This document shows positions 53,101-63,751 of a stretch of DNA of 63,751 bases, in pieces (the first letter of the stretch is position 1; each line of letters opens with the position of its first letter). The notes under the pieces are model-generated. The model did no database searches, had not been told where the DNA came from, and saw only the letters and a program-made list of their open reading frames with translations. Origin of the DNA: Mesostigma viride (taxonomy: Eukaryota > Streptophyta > Mesostigmatophyceae > Mesostigmatales > Mesostigmataceae); assembly GCA_009746045.1 (NCBI GenBank), contig RPFO01000027.1, forward strand, positions 989,638 through 1,053,388. Direction: 5' to 3'. Both the position numbers and the translations under genes were made by a program.

Positions 53101-55512
53101 CCTTTGACAGATGACTAGCCGTTGCTCTTGATCGAACGTGCCCGCCAGGCGAAAGGAGCTTTTTGCAGTAGTCGACGGCACGCCCCAACATCCCCCCCCC
53201 GACGCCCCCGAATTCCCCTTCGAGCCTCCCTCCCCTCCCCCCCCCTCCTTCCCCCCTTCCCCCGATGCGCCGGTCGACCCGCCCCCCTCTCCGCCCTTCC
53301 CCCCTTCCCCCGATGCGCCGGTTGACCCCCCCCCTCTCCACCCTTCTCTCCCCCCCCTCTCCGCCCTTGGACCCGCCCCCCTCTCCGCCCTTTGACCCGC
53401 CCCCCTCTCCACCCTTTGACCCGCCCCCCTCTCCGCCCTTCGACCCGCCCCCCTCTCCGCCCTTCGACCCCCTCCCCTCTCCGCCCTTCTCTCCGCCCCC
53501 CTCTCCGTCCTTCGACCCCCTCCCCTCTCCGCCCTTCGACCCGCCCCCCTCTCCGTCCTTCGACCCCCCCCCTCTCCGCCCTTCGACCCCCCCCCTCTCC
53601 GCCCTTCGACCCGCCCCCCTCTCCGTCCTTCGACCCCCCCCCTCTCCGCCCTTCGACCCGCCCCCCTCTCCGCCCTTCGAACCCCCCCCTCTCCGTCCTT
53701 CGACCCGCCCCCCTTATCACCACCCTCATTCCCGCCCCCTCATCATCGCCGGCACCATCATCACCAACCTCCTCCCCATCATCACCCCCATGTGACCCGA
53801 CATCCTCATCATCCCCCATTGAGACGTCTTCGGCCGAGGGGGTCTCCGAGGCGGCGCGCTTCCGGCGTTTCTTTTTGGTGCCAGCGCCTGCCGTCTCCAG
53901 CGGACGCTTCTGGGCTGCACCCGCAATTTCCTTGCCCGAACGGCCGTTGGGATTGGAAATATCCTCCCCCTCAGGCCGCTTCCCAAGTACCTTCAGAAGG
54001 ACCTTAAACCCATCCACCTGCTCCTTTGACCCAATGAAGATCACGGGTGGGTTGAAGAATCCCGTAAAATCGCCTAGGTACGACGACCAGGCGTCCTTCA
54101 CACCATTGAAATCTCCACAATCCTTCGCCGCCTTCCAGTCCCTTTTCTCCACCCACGCACCCGTTCGACCCTTCAACAATTCCTCATCATTCCACAGCTT
54201 CGCGTGGTGTTCCAAATTCAGCAGCCATATCCCATTCTTGATATCCGGCTGGTTCACCCCCCCTTCCTCTTCACAACAAATTCGAACCCCTCCATTGCAT
54301 TAAGTACCACTTGAGCCAACCGTGTCGGCCCATCGCTTTTCTCCCACGCGAAAGTCTTCATCATGAACTCACAGGTCGTGTCCCCGTCAGACCCGTAAAC
54401 TTTCTTAGAAATCCACGGGCCCTGCTGCTCGATTTCGGATGCCAGCTCCTCCGACCCAAACTTCCGCGGGGGTTCCCGCTTCTCCCCCACCTTTTTTTGG
54501 CGACCCGACTGGACGTCCTCTGCCTCCGCATGTTCGGCTTGGCCTTCCTCCGGCACAGCCCCCGTCACCGCCACAGCCCCCGCCACAGGCTGTACGGGTT
54601 GGGGCACCACAGCCTGTTCGGTTGGGGGTTCGGGCGCAATCAGGACCCACCATTTCGTTTCCTCCTTGTGGGTCGTCCAAAAATTCGTCCTCTCCAGCAG
54701 TGCAAGTGGGAAGGTGGAATCGTCCCTCCCCGTTGGCCTGATAACCGCCCTTAGTCTCTTGGCAGCTACAGCGACCGTATCGGCCACCCTCTCAAGGGCG
54801 CTGTCGGCTTCCGAAGGCTGCATCGGCAACCAGCCGAGGTGGCGTGGTTCGGGGTATTTCCCCAAATCGCGGTTGTAGATCAGGAAAAGCTGGACAATCA
54901 CCTCGCAGAAGATCTTGGCCATGTATGTCAGGTCATACAAGCACTGAGGAGGAACGTGTTTGGCCTTCACGGTTGCCATGATAGACGGCCAGAATCGAAA
55001 GCGGGCTAGACTCCTCCACCCTTCCTGTTTGATCCCCCCCCCTTCCTCATCACCCTTCCCTCCCCGTCCAGCTTGTCCGCTGCCACGATGTCCAGAAACT
55101 CTGCAAGCTCCTTGGCCACCTTGTCCTCAATCGGCATTCCACATCTACTGTCGTCGTTCGGAGCGACCGTTTCATCCTTCACAGCCGAGATGAAGTCGTA
55201 GACTTGGGTTTTCTCCGATTCGGACAAACCACCCTCGTTCAATCGCCCTCCAACCCGCTCCTCACCACCCTCCTCCCCCTCCCCGTCCTTCCTTGCCTTC
55301 TCAGTGCTGCTTGAAACCCCATGAATCAAATTCCATATTTCTTTCTGGTCCTGAAGGGGCACCTCCGGCTTATCCCAGGATTCCTCCATGTGCGTCTTGA
55401 AATAGTTGTGCACTTCCAGCAGCGCCGTCCCCCTCGACTTTTTGGAAACGGCCTCGTCTTCTGCATTCAGCCCCCCTCCGATCAGGGCAACCCTCCGATG
55501 CGCCTCTCTCCC
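53101..55512 (-). CDS. Unknown large gene, exon D (2.4 kb, with coding minisatellite)
   Basis: It lies between a CATGCATGCAG acceptor and an AAAGG|GTAAGT donor, minus strand. It encodes GREAHRRVALIGGGLNAEDE, SEKTQVYDFISAVKDETVAP and a KVAKELAEFLDIVAADK helix. A frame change at a run of 9 C (about 55033-55041) leads to MATVKAKHVPPQCLYDLTYM, FCEVIVQLFLIYNRDLGKYP and WWVLIAPEPPTE. Another change at 7 C (about 54257-54263) leads to NQPDIKNGIWLLNLEHHAKL, AWSSYLGDFTGFFNPPVIF, a basic GTKKKRRKRAAS nuclear-localisation-like motif and an Asp/Gly-rich part. Then comes a 24-bp repeat region and the end GRAVDYCKKLLSPGGH. The frameshifts sit exactly at homopolymers, so assembly error is possible. The function is unknown. 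Confidence 0.6.
53160..53715. repeat. Coding minisatellite, about 24-bp unit, within exon D
   Basis: About 22 units of the kind TTCGACCCGCCCCCCTCTCC plus GCCC (22-24 bp). On the minus strand it encodes EGRRGGRV-type repeats; all three frames are open, so length changes are tolerated. Confidence 0.9.
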
Positions 55513-56037
55513 CTGCATGCATGAAATGTGAATCAGTGTTTGAGACAAAAAACGGTCATACAACACACGACATGACATTTTGTCCTTACACTTTGGAAGA
55601 TCGGCCGTTCCCGAACAAAAATCACACCCTAATTTCCAGGTTCCAACGGCCGTTGGCGCAAGAAAAATCACACCCTAATTTCCAGGTTCCAACGGCCGTT
55701 GGCGCAAGAAAAATCACACCCTAATTTCCAGGCTCCAACGGCCGTTGGCGCAAGAAAAATGTCGACCGAATTTCCAGGTTCCAACGGCCGTTGGCGCAAG
55801 AAAAATATCAACCAAATTTCCAGGTTCCAACGGCCGTTGGCGCAGGAAAAATGACACCCTAATTTCCAGGTTCCAACGGCCGTTGGCGCAAGAAAAATCA
55901 CACACTAATTTCCAGGTTCCAACGGCCGTTGGCGCAAGAAAAATCACACCCTAATTTCCAGGTTCCAACGGCCGTTGGCGCAAGAAAAATAACATCTAGT
56001 GCCTAAAACGTTCCCACACCCGATCCGTTATATTTAC
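55513..56037 (-). repeat. Intron with eight 46-bp palindromic-core repeats
   Basis: The intron lies between exons C and D (GTAAAT...CATGCAG). At 55600-55990 it is filled with 46-bp units holding the perfect palindrome CCAACGGCCGTTGG followed by CGCAAGAAAAATCACACCC and TAATTTCCAGGTT. Confidence 0.92.
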
Positions 56038-57192
56038 CTTTTGCGTCCGCATGTCCTTCATGGGCGGGATCAGTGCTTCCCCCTCCACCTCCCAGCCCTT
56101 GAGCACGTCCAGATTGGTGTACTTGAACTTGTCCGCGTCCCTCACCAACCCCCTCCACAAATCAAACGCCTCGTCGGTTGTCTCCACGAACTTGCCCTTT
56201 TGTGTACCCGCAATCTCGCCAGCTATCGCAGTACTCACTTGCTCGTCAGAGCCCTCGAAAATCACGGACTTCAACATCTGCGTGTAGTGGTTGCCGTCCA
56301 GCACGGCAAACTGCACAAACACGCAAGGCGTCTGGTCTGGAAATTTACCCTTAAGGCCGGCATGGTCCGAGATGTTCAAGCTCCCCAGCGCGGATGTCGT
56401 CAGGTCAACTACTGCCTCACGCTCAGATTCATTTGACCACTCGGACGGATCCAACTCCATGGTGATCAACTCGTCTGAGCAAGCGGCCGCCATGTCCTTC
56501 AGGGAGTCCGTCCGGAGAATGGACATGGCTTCCTCGGCCGTTGGCGAACGATAGTATCCGAACCTCTGCACGGCACGGTCACTGTCGTCCCCCGTCAGTA
56601 TTTTAATGTGGTAAGGAACCTTTTCACTCCTCTGCACCCATAAATTGTAGAGACCTGGATCACGGTCTGCCAGCACCTGCCACGCAAACCGGAAGATCGG
56701 CACGGCACATTTTGCTTTTGTCAGACTTGTGCCGGCCCCCACGAACCACGGCGCGAGCCCCCTACAATTCCGCACCGTCACCGTCCGGTGCCGCATGAGT
56801 TCCGGGAGTTGGCACAAGTTCTCCGTGGGGGCCCGTACTTGAGTCGCAATCGCGGACCCCCCAACGATGTCGACATCGTCTGGAACTAGGCGTATCTTCT
56901 GCCGCAGATGAAACGCCGCCTGTATGGTGTCAGTTAGATTCTTGTCGTGCACTTGAGAGGACGGCGCTGGCTCCCAGGAGTCCAAAATGCTGGGCTTCGC
57001 ATTTCCAGCACGTGTCGTCAGCAGCCCCTTCCTCTCAAAGGTCTTCACAATAACCGACCATAAGTCGGTGCCCGGTGCTCGTTGGCGCCAGTCCTCAAAA
57101 AATGTTGTGAGATGCGCCACCGCACAGTTATGTTCAATCTTGTAAGCCCACTTCTCCCGCTCTTCCTCCGTTCTCGGCCTGGACGGACGCCC
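56038..57192 (-). CDS. Unknown large gene, exon C (385 codons)
   Basis: Minus strand, phase 0 at both ends (1155 nt), acceptor GCATGTGATCAG and donor CAAAAG|GTAAAT, one uninterrupted frame. It encodes EEEREKWAYKIEHNCAVAHL, DLWSVIVKTFERKGLL, ATQVRAPTENLCQLPELM, a CRGLAPWFVGAGTSLTKAKC block, RSEKVPYHIKILTGDDSD and FVQFAVLDGNHYTQMLKS. The composition is normal and globular, with no membrane segment. I do not recognise a domain. This is the best-preserved part of the gene and the right query for a search. Confidence 0.75.
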
Positions 57193-58796
57193 CTGATCAC
57201 ATGCAAAAAACATACAGATAGCCGGAAGGTCAGTACTATGTTCCAACGGCCGTCGCCGGAAAAATAACACCCTAATTTACAGGTTTCAACGGCCGTTGGC
57301 GCATGAAAATCACACCCTAATTTCCAGGTTCCAACGGCCGTTGGCGCATGAAAATCACACCCTAATTTACAGGTTCCAACGGCCGTTGGCGCATGAAAAT
57401 CACATCCTATTTTCCAGGTTCCAACGGCCGTTGGCGCGAGAAAAATCACACCCTATTTTCCAGGTTCCAACGGCCGTTGGCGCATGAAAATCACACCCTA
57501 ATTTCCAGGTTCCAACGGCCGTTGGCGCGAGAAAAATGACACCTTCATTTCCAGGTTCCAACGGCCGTTGGCGACAGAAAAATAACACCCTAATTTCCAG
57601 GTTCCAACGGCCGTTGGCGCATGAAAATCACACCCTAATTTCCAGTTTCCAACGGCCGTTGGCGCGAGAAAAATGACACCTTCATTTCCAGGTTCCAACG
57701 GCCGTTGGCGACAGAAAAATAACACCCTAATTTCCAGGTTCCAACGGCCGTTGGCGCATGAAAATCACACCCTAATTTTAAGGTTCCGACGGCCGTTGGC
57801 GCAAGAAAATCAAGCAAGAAAAGGACAAGGACAAGGACAAGGACAAGGACAAGGACAAGGACAAGGACAAGGACAAGGACAAGGACAAGGACGAGGACAA
57901 GGACAAGGACAAGGACAAGGACGAGGACAAGGACAAGGACAAGGGCAAGGACAAGGACAAGGACAAGGACAAGGACAAGGACAAGGACAAGGACAAGGAC
58001 AAGGACAAGGACAAGGACAAGGACAAGGACAAGGACAAGGACAAGGACAAGGACAAGGACAAGGACAAGGACAAGGACAAGGACAAGGACAAGGCAAGGC
58101 AAGGACAAGGACAAGGACAAGGACAAGGACAAGGACAAGGACAAGGACAAGGACAAGGACAAGGACAAGGACAAGGACAAGGACAAGGACAAGGACGAGG
58201 ACGAGGACAAGGACAAGGACAAGGACAAGGACAAGGACGAGGACGAGGACGAGGACAAGCACAAGGACAAGGACAAGGACAAGGACGAGGACAAGGACGA
58301 GGATAAGGACAAGGACAAGGACAAGGACAAGGACAAGGACAAGGACAAGGACAAGGACAAGGACAAGGACAAGGACAAGGACAAGGACAAGGACAAGGAC
58401 AAGGACAAGGACAAGGACAAGGACAAGGACAAGGAAAAGGACAAGGACAAGGACAAGGACAAGGACAAGGACGAGGACAAGGACGAGGACAAGCACAAGG
58501 ACAAGGACAAGGACAAGGACAAGGACAAGGACAACGTGCTGGCACAAGGACAAGGACAAGGACAAGGACAAGGACAAGGACAAGGACAAGGACAAGGACA
58601 AGGACAAGGACAAGGACAAGGACAAGGACAAGGACAAGGACAAGGACAAGGACGAGGACAATGACAAGGACAAGGACAAGGACAAGGACAAGGACAAGGA
58701 CAAGGACAAGGACAAGGACAAGGACAAGGACAAGGACAAGGACAAGGACAAGGACAAGGACAAGGACAAGGACAAGGACAAGGCCAACGACAAGGC

Positions 58797-58827
<31 letters not shown>

Positions 58828-61800
58828 AAGGACAAGGACAAGGACAAGGACGAGGACGAGGACGAGGACAAGGACAAGGACAAGGACAAGGACAAGGACA
58901 AGGACAAGGGCAAGGACAAGGACAAGGACAAGGACAAGGACAAGGACAAGGACAAGGACGAGGACGAGGACGAGGACAAGGACAAGGACAAGGACAAGGA
59001 CAAGGACAAGGACAAGGACAAGGACAAGGACAAGGACAAGGACAAGGGCAAGGACAAGGACAAGGACAAGGACAAGGACAAGGACAAGGACAAGGACAAG
59101 GACGAGGACGAGGACGAGGACAAGGACAAGGACAAGGACAAGGACAAGGACAAGGACAACGTGCTGGCACAAGGACAAGGACAAGGACAAGGACAAGGAC
59201 AAGGACAAGGACAAGGCCAACGACAAGGCCGAGGCGAGGACGAGGACGAGGACGAGGACAAGGACAAGGACAAGGACAAGGACGAGGACGAGGACGAGGA
59301 CAAGGACAAGGACAAGGACAAGGACAAGGACAAGGACAAGGGCAAGGACAAGGACAAGGACAAGGACAAGGACAAGGACAAGGACGAGGACGAGGACGAG
59401 GACAAGGACAAGGACAAGGACAAGGACAAGGACAAGGACAAGGACAAGGACAAGGACAAGGACAAGGGCAAGGACAAGGACAAGGACAAGGACAAGGACA
59501 AGGACAAGGACAAGGACAAGGACGAGGACGAGGACGAGGACAAGGACAAGGACAAGGACAAGGACAAGGACAAGGACAACGTGCTGGCACAAGGACAAGG
59601 ACAAGGACAAGGACAAGGACAAGGACAAGGACAAGGACAAGGACAAGGACAAGGACAAGGACAAGGACAAGGACAAGGACGAGGACAAGGACGAGGACAA
59701 GGACAAGGACAAGGACAAGGACAAGGACAAGGACAAGGACAAGGACAAGGACAAGGACAAGGACAAGGACAAGGACAAGGACAAGGACAAGGACAAGGAC
59801 AACGTGCTGGCACAAGGACAAGGACAAGGACAAGGACAAGGACAAGGACAAGGACAAGGACAAGGACAAGGACAAGGACAAGGACAAGGACAAGGACAAG
59901 GACAAGGACAAGGACAAGGACAAGGACAAGGACAAGGACAAGGACAAGGACAAGGACAAGGACAAGGACAAGGACAAGGACAAGGACAAGGACAAGGACA
60001 AGGACAAGGACAAGGACAAGGACAAGGACAAGGACAAGGACAAGGACAAGGACAAGGACAAGGACAAGGACAAGGACAAGGACAAGGACAAGGACAAGGA
60101 CAAGGCTGGACAAGGACAAGGACAAGGACAAGGACAAGGACAAGGACAAGGACAAGGACAAGGACAAGGACAAGGACAAGGACAAGGACAAGGACAAGGA
60201 CAAGGACAAGGACAAGGACAAGGACAAGGACAAGGACAAGGACAAGGACAAGGACAAGGACAAGGACAAGGACAAGGACAAGGACAAGGACAAGGACAAG
60301 GACGAGGACGAGGACGAGGACGAGGACAAGGACAAGGACAAGGACAAGGACGAGGACGAGGACGAGGACAAGGACAAGGACAAGGACAAGGACAAGGACA
60401 AGGACAAGGACAAGGCAAGGACAAGGACAAGGACAAGGACAAGGACAAGGACAAGGACAAGGACGAGGACGAGGACAAGGACAAGGACAAGGACAAGGAC
60501 AAGGACAAGGACAAGGACAAGGACAAGGACAAGGACAAGGACAAGGACAAGGACAAGGACAAGGACAAGGACAAGGACAAGGACAAGGACGAGGACGAGG
60601 ACGAGGACAAGGACAAGGACAAGGACAAGGACAAGGACGAGGACGAGGACAAGGACAAGGACAAGGACAAGGACAAGGACAAGGACAAGGACAAGGGCAA
60701 GGACAAGGACAAGGACAAGGACAAGGACAAGGACAAGGACGAGGACGAGGACGAGGACAAGGACAAGGACAAGGACAAGGACAAGGACAAGGACAAGGAC
60801 AAGGACAAGGACAAGGACAAGGACAAGGCAAGGACAAGGACAAGGACAAGGACAAGGACAAGGACAAGGACAAGGACAAGGACGAGGACGAGGACGAGGA
60901 CAAGGACAAGGACAAGGACAAGGACAAGGACAAGGACAACGTGCTGGCACAAGGACAAGGACAAGGACAAGGACAAGGACAAGGACAAGGACAAGGACAA
61001 GGACAAGGACAAGGACAAGGACAAGGACAAGGACAAGGACAAGGACAAGGACAAGGACAAGGACAAGGACAAGGACAAGGACAAGGACGAGGACAAGGAC
61101 AAGGACAAGGCAAGGACAAGGACAAGGACAAGGACAAGGACAAGGACAAGGACAAGGACAAGGACAAGGACAAGGACAAGGACAAGGACAAGGACAAGGA
61201 CAAGGACAAGGACAAGGACAAGGACAAGGACAAGGACAAGGACAAGGACAAGGACAAGGACAAGGACAAGGACAAGGACAAGGACAAGGACAAGGACAAG
61301 GACAAGGACAAGGACAAGGACAAGGACAAGGACAAGGACAAGGACAAGGACAAGGACAAGGACAAGGACAAGGACAAGGACAAGGACAAGGACAAGGACA
61401 AGGACAAGGACAAGGACAAGGACAAGGACAAGGACAAGGACAAGGACAAGGACAAGGACAAGGACAAGGACAAGGACAAGGACAAGGACAAGGACAAGGA
61501 CAAGGACAAGGACAAGGACAAGGACAAGGACAAGGACAAGGCTGGACAAGGACAAGGACAAGGACAAGGACAAGGACAAGGACAAGGACAAGGACAAGGA
61601 CAAGGACAAGGACAAGGACAAGGACAAGGACAAGGACAAGGACAAGGACAAGGACAAGGACAAAGGACAAGGACAAGGACAAGGACAAGGACAAGGACAA
61701 GGACAAGGACAAGGACAAGGACAAGGACAAGGACAAGGACAAGGACAAGGACAAGGACAAGGACAAGGACAAGGACAAGGACAAGGACAAGGACAAGGAC

Positions 61801-62318
61801 AAGGACAAGGACAAGGACAAGGACAAGGACAAGGACAAGGACAAGGACAAGGACAAGGACAAGGACAAGGACAAGGACAAGGACAAGGACAAGGACAAGG
61901 ACAAGGACAAGGACAAGGACAAGGACAAGGACAAGGACAAGGACAAGGACAAGGACAAGGACAAGGACAAGGACAAGGGACAAGGACAAGGACAAGGACA
62001 AGGACAAGGACAAGGACAAGGACAAGGACAAGGACAAGGACAAGGACAAGGACAAGGACAAGGACAAGGACAAGGACAAGGACAAGGACAAGGACAAGGA
62101 CAAGGACAAGGACAAGGACAAGGACAAGGACAAGGACAAGGACAAGGACAAGGACAAGGACAAGGACAAGGACAAGGACAAGGACAAGGACAAGGACAAG
62201 GACAAGGACAAGGACAAGGACAAGGACAAGGACAAGGACAAGGACAAGGACAAGGACAAGGACAAGGACAAGGACAAGGATGGCGCAAGAAAATCACATC
62301 CTTGTGCGTAACACCTAC
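57193..62318 (-). repeat. 5.1-kb intron: 46-bp repeats then a giant hexanucleotide array
   Basis: The intron starts at CCGG|GTAGGTGTTACG (62318) and ends at GATCAG (57193). Near its 3' end (57237-57795) are about 13 copies of the 46-bp palindromic-core unit also seen in the next intron. The rest is one (GGACAA)n array. On the gene's sense strand the array reads TTGTCC, pyrimidine-rich. Confidence 0.85.
57817..62281. repeat. (GGACAA)n hexanucleotide array, about 4.5 kb, with higher-order units
   Basis: About 740 hexanucleotides. Variants include (GGACGA)3-4 blocks and the interruption AACGTGCTGGCAC near 58531, 59158, 59578, 59801 and 60938. A 432-bp (72-unit) higher-order repeat is visible: GGCCAACGACAAGGCCGAGG at 58783 and 59215. 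The very long frames on both strands are artefacts of the repeat. Confidence 0.97.
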
Positions 62319-62618
62319 CCGGACAGCTGGCAGTGTGTGGTGGGTTGCTTTTCCAGTTGCTGCCGTCGCGGCATCGGAACCCGATGACCCAGAAGCCGCC
62401 GATTTCCTCCGCTCCTTCGCCGCCTTTGCTGCATGAGCGCCGCGCGCCTGTTGCCCCGACGATGGTGCGGGGGGAGGGGGCATTTGCTGTGCTGCCGCTG
62501 CAGCTTCCGACGGCGCGGAAGGGCCGGCGGCGGGAGGGGCAACACCGGTGGCGGCGGAGAGCCCGGCGGCGGGGGCGCCGGCGGAGGGGAACGCGGGTGG
62601 TTGTGCGTACAAGCACGC
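62319..62618 (-). CDS. Unknown large gene, exon B
   Basis: Minus strand, 300 nt, acceptor GTGTCACAG (leaving two bases of a split codon), donor GTCCGG|GTAGGT in phase 0. It encodes a Pro/Ala/Ser-rich, probably disordered segment (YAQPPAFPSAGAPAAG ... EAAAAAQQMPPPPAPSSG) ending with a basic AAKAAKERRKSAASG stretch and HHTLPAVR. Phases match exon A upstream (one base) and exon C downstream. Confidence 0.6.
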
Positions 62619-63163
62619 TGTGACACGCAGACGACAAAGAAGAAATCCGCCGAATATGTTAGCAAGCGGTGCGGTGCAGCACACACACCTGACAAAGCTA
62701 ATAGGTCAACCCTTAAAACCGTGTCCAACTGCCCGCTATAAAAACCGGGCAATGGTCACTTTCCATGATAATGTCCACAAACCAACCTAATAGTTAGTTA
62801 TGGTCCATTATAGGACACAAGCACACACATATATTCACCACCTTGGGGGTCATGTCATTGGTCATATTGCAATGTCCTATGGGTGCCAAATATAGCACCC
62901 CCTGACAGAAAGGAAGCTAGTAAAGGGCTCATGAACACCAAGGTTGCATGTGGAGGAGCAGGGACCCAGCTGCAAGCTCTAACAATAAATGCCCACTACA
63001 AATAGCGGACAGTTTGGTTTGTGACACCTGCTAGCATTACAAAGCTCAATTCTCATCCCGTAGCAACAAAAATGTAATGTCCGCTGTAAATATCACTCAA
63101 AACGGCTAAAGGGTTAAAACGAAGTTGTAGTTGTTTTGCGGCATCAAGTTTCAAAGTACGTAC
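62619..63163. other. Intron between exons A and B
   Basis: Unique sequence, without the tandem repeats found in the larger introns. Confidence 0.45.
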
Positions 63164-63262
63164 TGGGATACCCTTCGCCAGCCTGCTTGGCATCCAGGAT
63201 AAGATCTTGGAACCAGTAAGGGGGCTTCGCTTGCTGCGGCAGATGGTGCAATCCATTGTGAT
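63164..63262 (-). CDS. Unknown large gene, exon A
   Basis: Minus strand, 99 nt. Acceptor TTTTGCGCGCAG, donor CCCA|GTACGT. It encodes HNGLHHLPQQAKPPYWFQDL then ILDAKQAGEGYP. It leaves one base that completes a codon with the two bases opening exon B, so the phases agree. It also starts with a split codon, so at least one more exon lies upstream, probably outside the window. Confidence 0.5.
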
Positions 63263-63264
63263 CT

Positions 63265-63700
63265 GCGCGCAAAACATACACAAACAACCAAACCCTCATA
63301 GGTTGAGCAATCCACAAAATCATGCCATTACTGTAACAACATGGGCAAAGCATACACAAACGAACAACCATCATAGATTGAGCTAACAATCCAGAAAATC
63401 ATGCCATTACTGTAACAACATGGGCAAAGCATACACAAACGAACAACCATCATAGATTGAGCTAGCAATCCACAACATTATGCCATTACTGTAACAACAT
63501 GGGCAAAGCATACACAAACGAACAACCATCATAGATTGAGCTAGCAATCCACAACATCATGCCATTACTGTAACAACATGGGCAAAGCATACACAAACGA
63601 ACAACCATCATAGATAGAGCAATCCACAACATCATGCCATTAATGTAATAACATGGGCAAAACATACACAAACAAATAGCCATGATAGGGCATTAAGAGA
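63265..63700. repeat. 79-bp tandem repeats, probably in the next intron
   Basis: Five to six units phased by ATGGGCAAAGCATACACAAA at 63341, 63420, 63499, 63578 and 63653 (79, 79, 79, 75 bp). The last is degenerate. They lie just upstream of exon A on the gene's strand. Confidence 0.92.
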
Positions 63701-63751
63701 ATAGCCATGATTGGGGCAATAAGAGAATTTTTTTGTTCACAAATTCAAATG

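Noticed and set aside
53122-54303. Pro/Ser-rich plus-strand frames
   Set aside because: Antisense to exon D and its coding minisatellite. The splice signals and phases support the minus strand.
57635-62684. Very long open frames (over 1,200 codons) on both strands
   Set aside because: They are translations of a hexanucleotide array in which no frame contains a stop. Splice signals place the array inside an intron.

Overview
This is nuclear DNA of a eukaryote. It has GT-AG introns whose phases match across exons, long non-LTR retrotransposon (LINE) fragments, several terminal-inverted-repeat (TIR) DNA transposons, very large microsatellites and a 170-bp satellite. No bacterial gene arrangement, rRNA or clear tRNA is visible. 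The mixed base composition, the bacterial-type RNase III and the transposon mix would fit a unicellular alga or other protist. I cannot name the organism, and that placement is inference.

Layout. 1-2743: LINE remnants. 2744-5080: one intact single-exon host-like gene, an alphaproteobacterial-type ribonuclease III, then LINE 3' ends. 5085-8932: a TGTTG-ended TIR element (5-bp target duplication) that contains a LINE, which is itself split by a hAT-like element (8-bp duplication). 9538-20840: a LINE (9-bp duplication) split by a 10.25-kb TIR transposon, here Element 1, which carries a nested 1.7-kb TTAA-flanked element and large hexanucleotide arrays. 20850-26800: a graveyard of LINE 3' ends, an ORF1 remnant and a Penelope-like reverse-transcriptase scrap. 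27911-41978: a 71.5-unit array of a 170-bp satellite, interrupted once by a 1.9-kb TTAA element. 41979-51672: a GC-rich PHD-finger gene apparently split by a second large TIR transposon, Element 2 (about 8.1 kb). 52165-63262: a minus-strand multi-exon gene of unknown function whose two largest introns are built of minisatellites and a 4.5-kb hexanucleotide array; its 5' end probably lies outside the window.

Main result. Elements 1 and 2 look like two members of one family of large DNA transposons. Each has a 30-bp TIR beginning CT and ending in a shared TGTACT..A.CAC block. Each encodes a small protein with one membrane segment followed by a D-C-x-C-G-x-x-C cluster and an RK..IK.QL..G helix. 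Each has a large near-perfect palindrome just upstream of that gene, and tandem repeats of 172-177 bp. I do not recognise this combination as a named system. No transposase catalytic core was identified in either element, so the transposase may be an unrecognised protein or supplied elsewhere.

LINEs of at least four related families end in a short hairpin followed by TTAA repeats. Three micro-insertions of only 16-20 bp, flanked by 12-15-bp duplications, look like abortive products of the same machinery.
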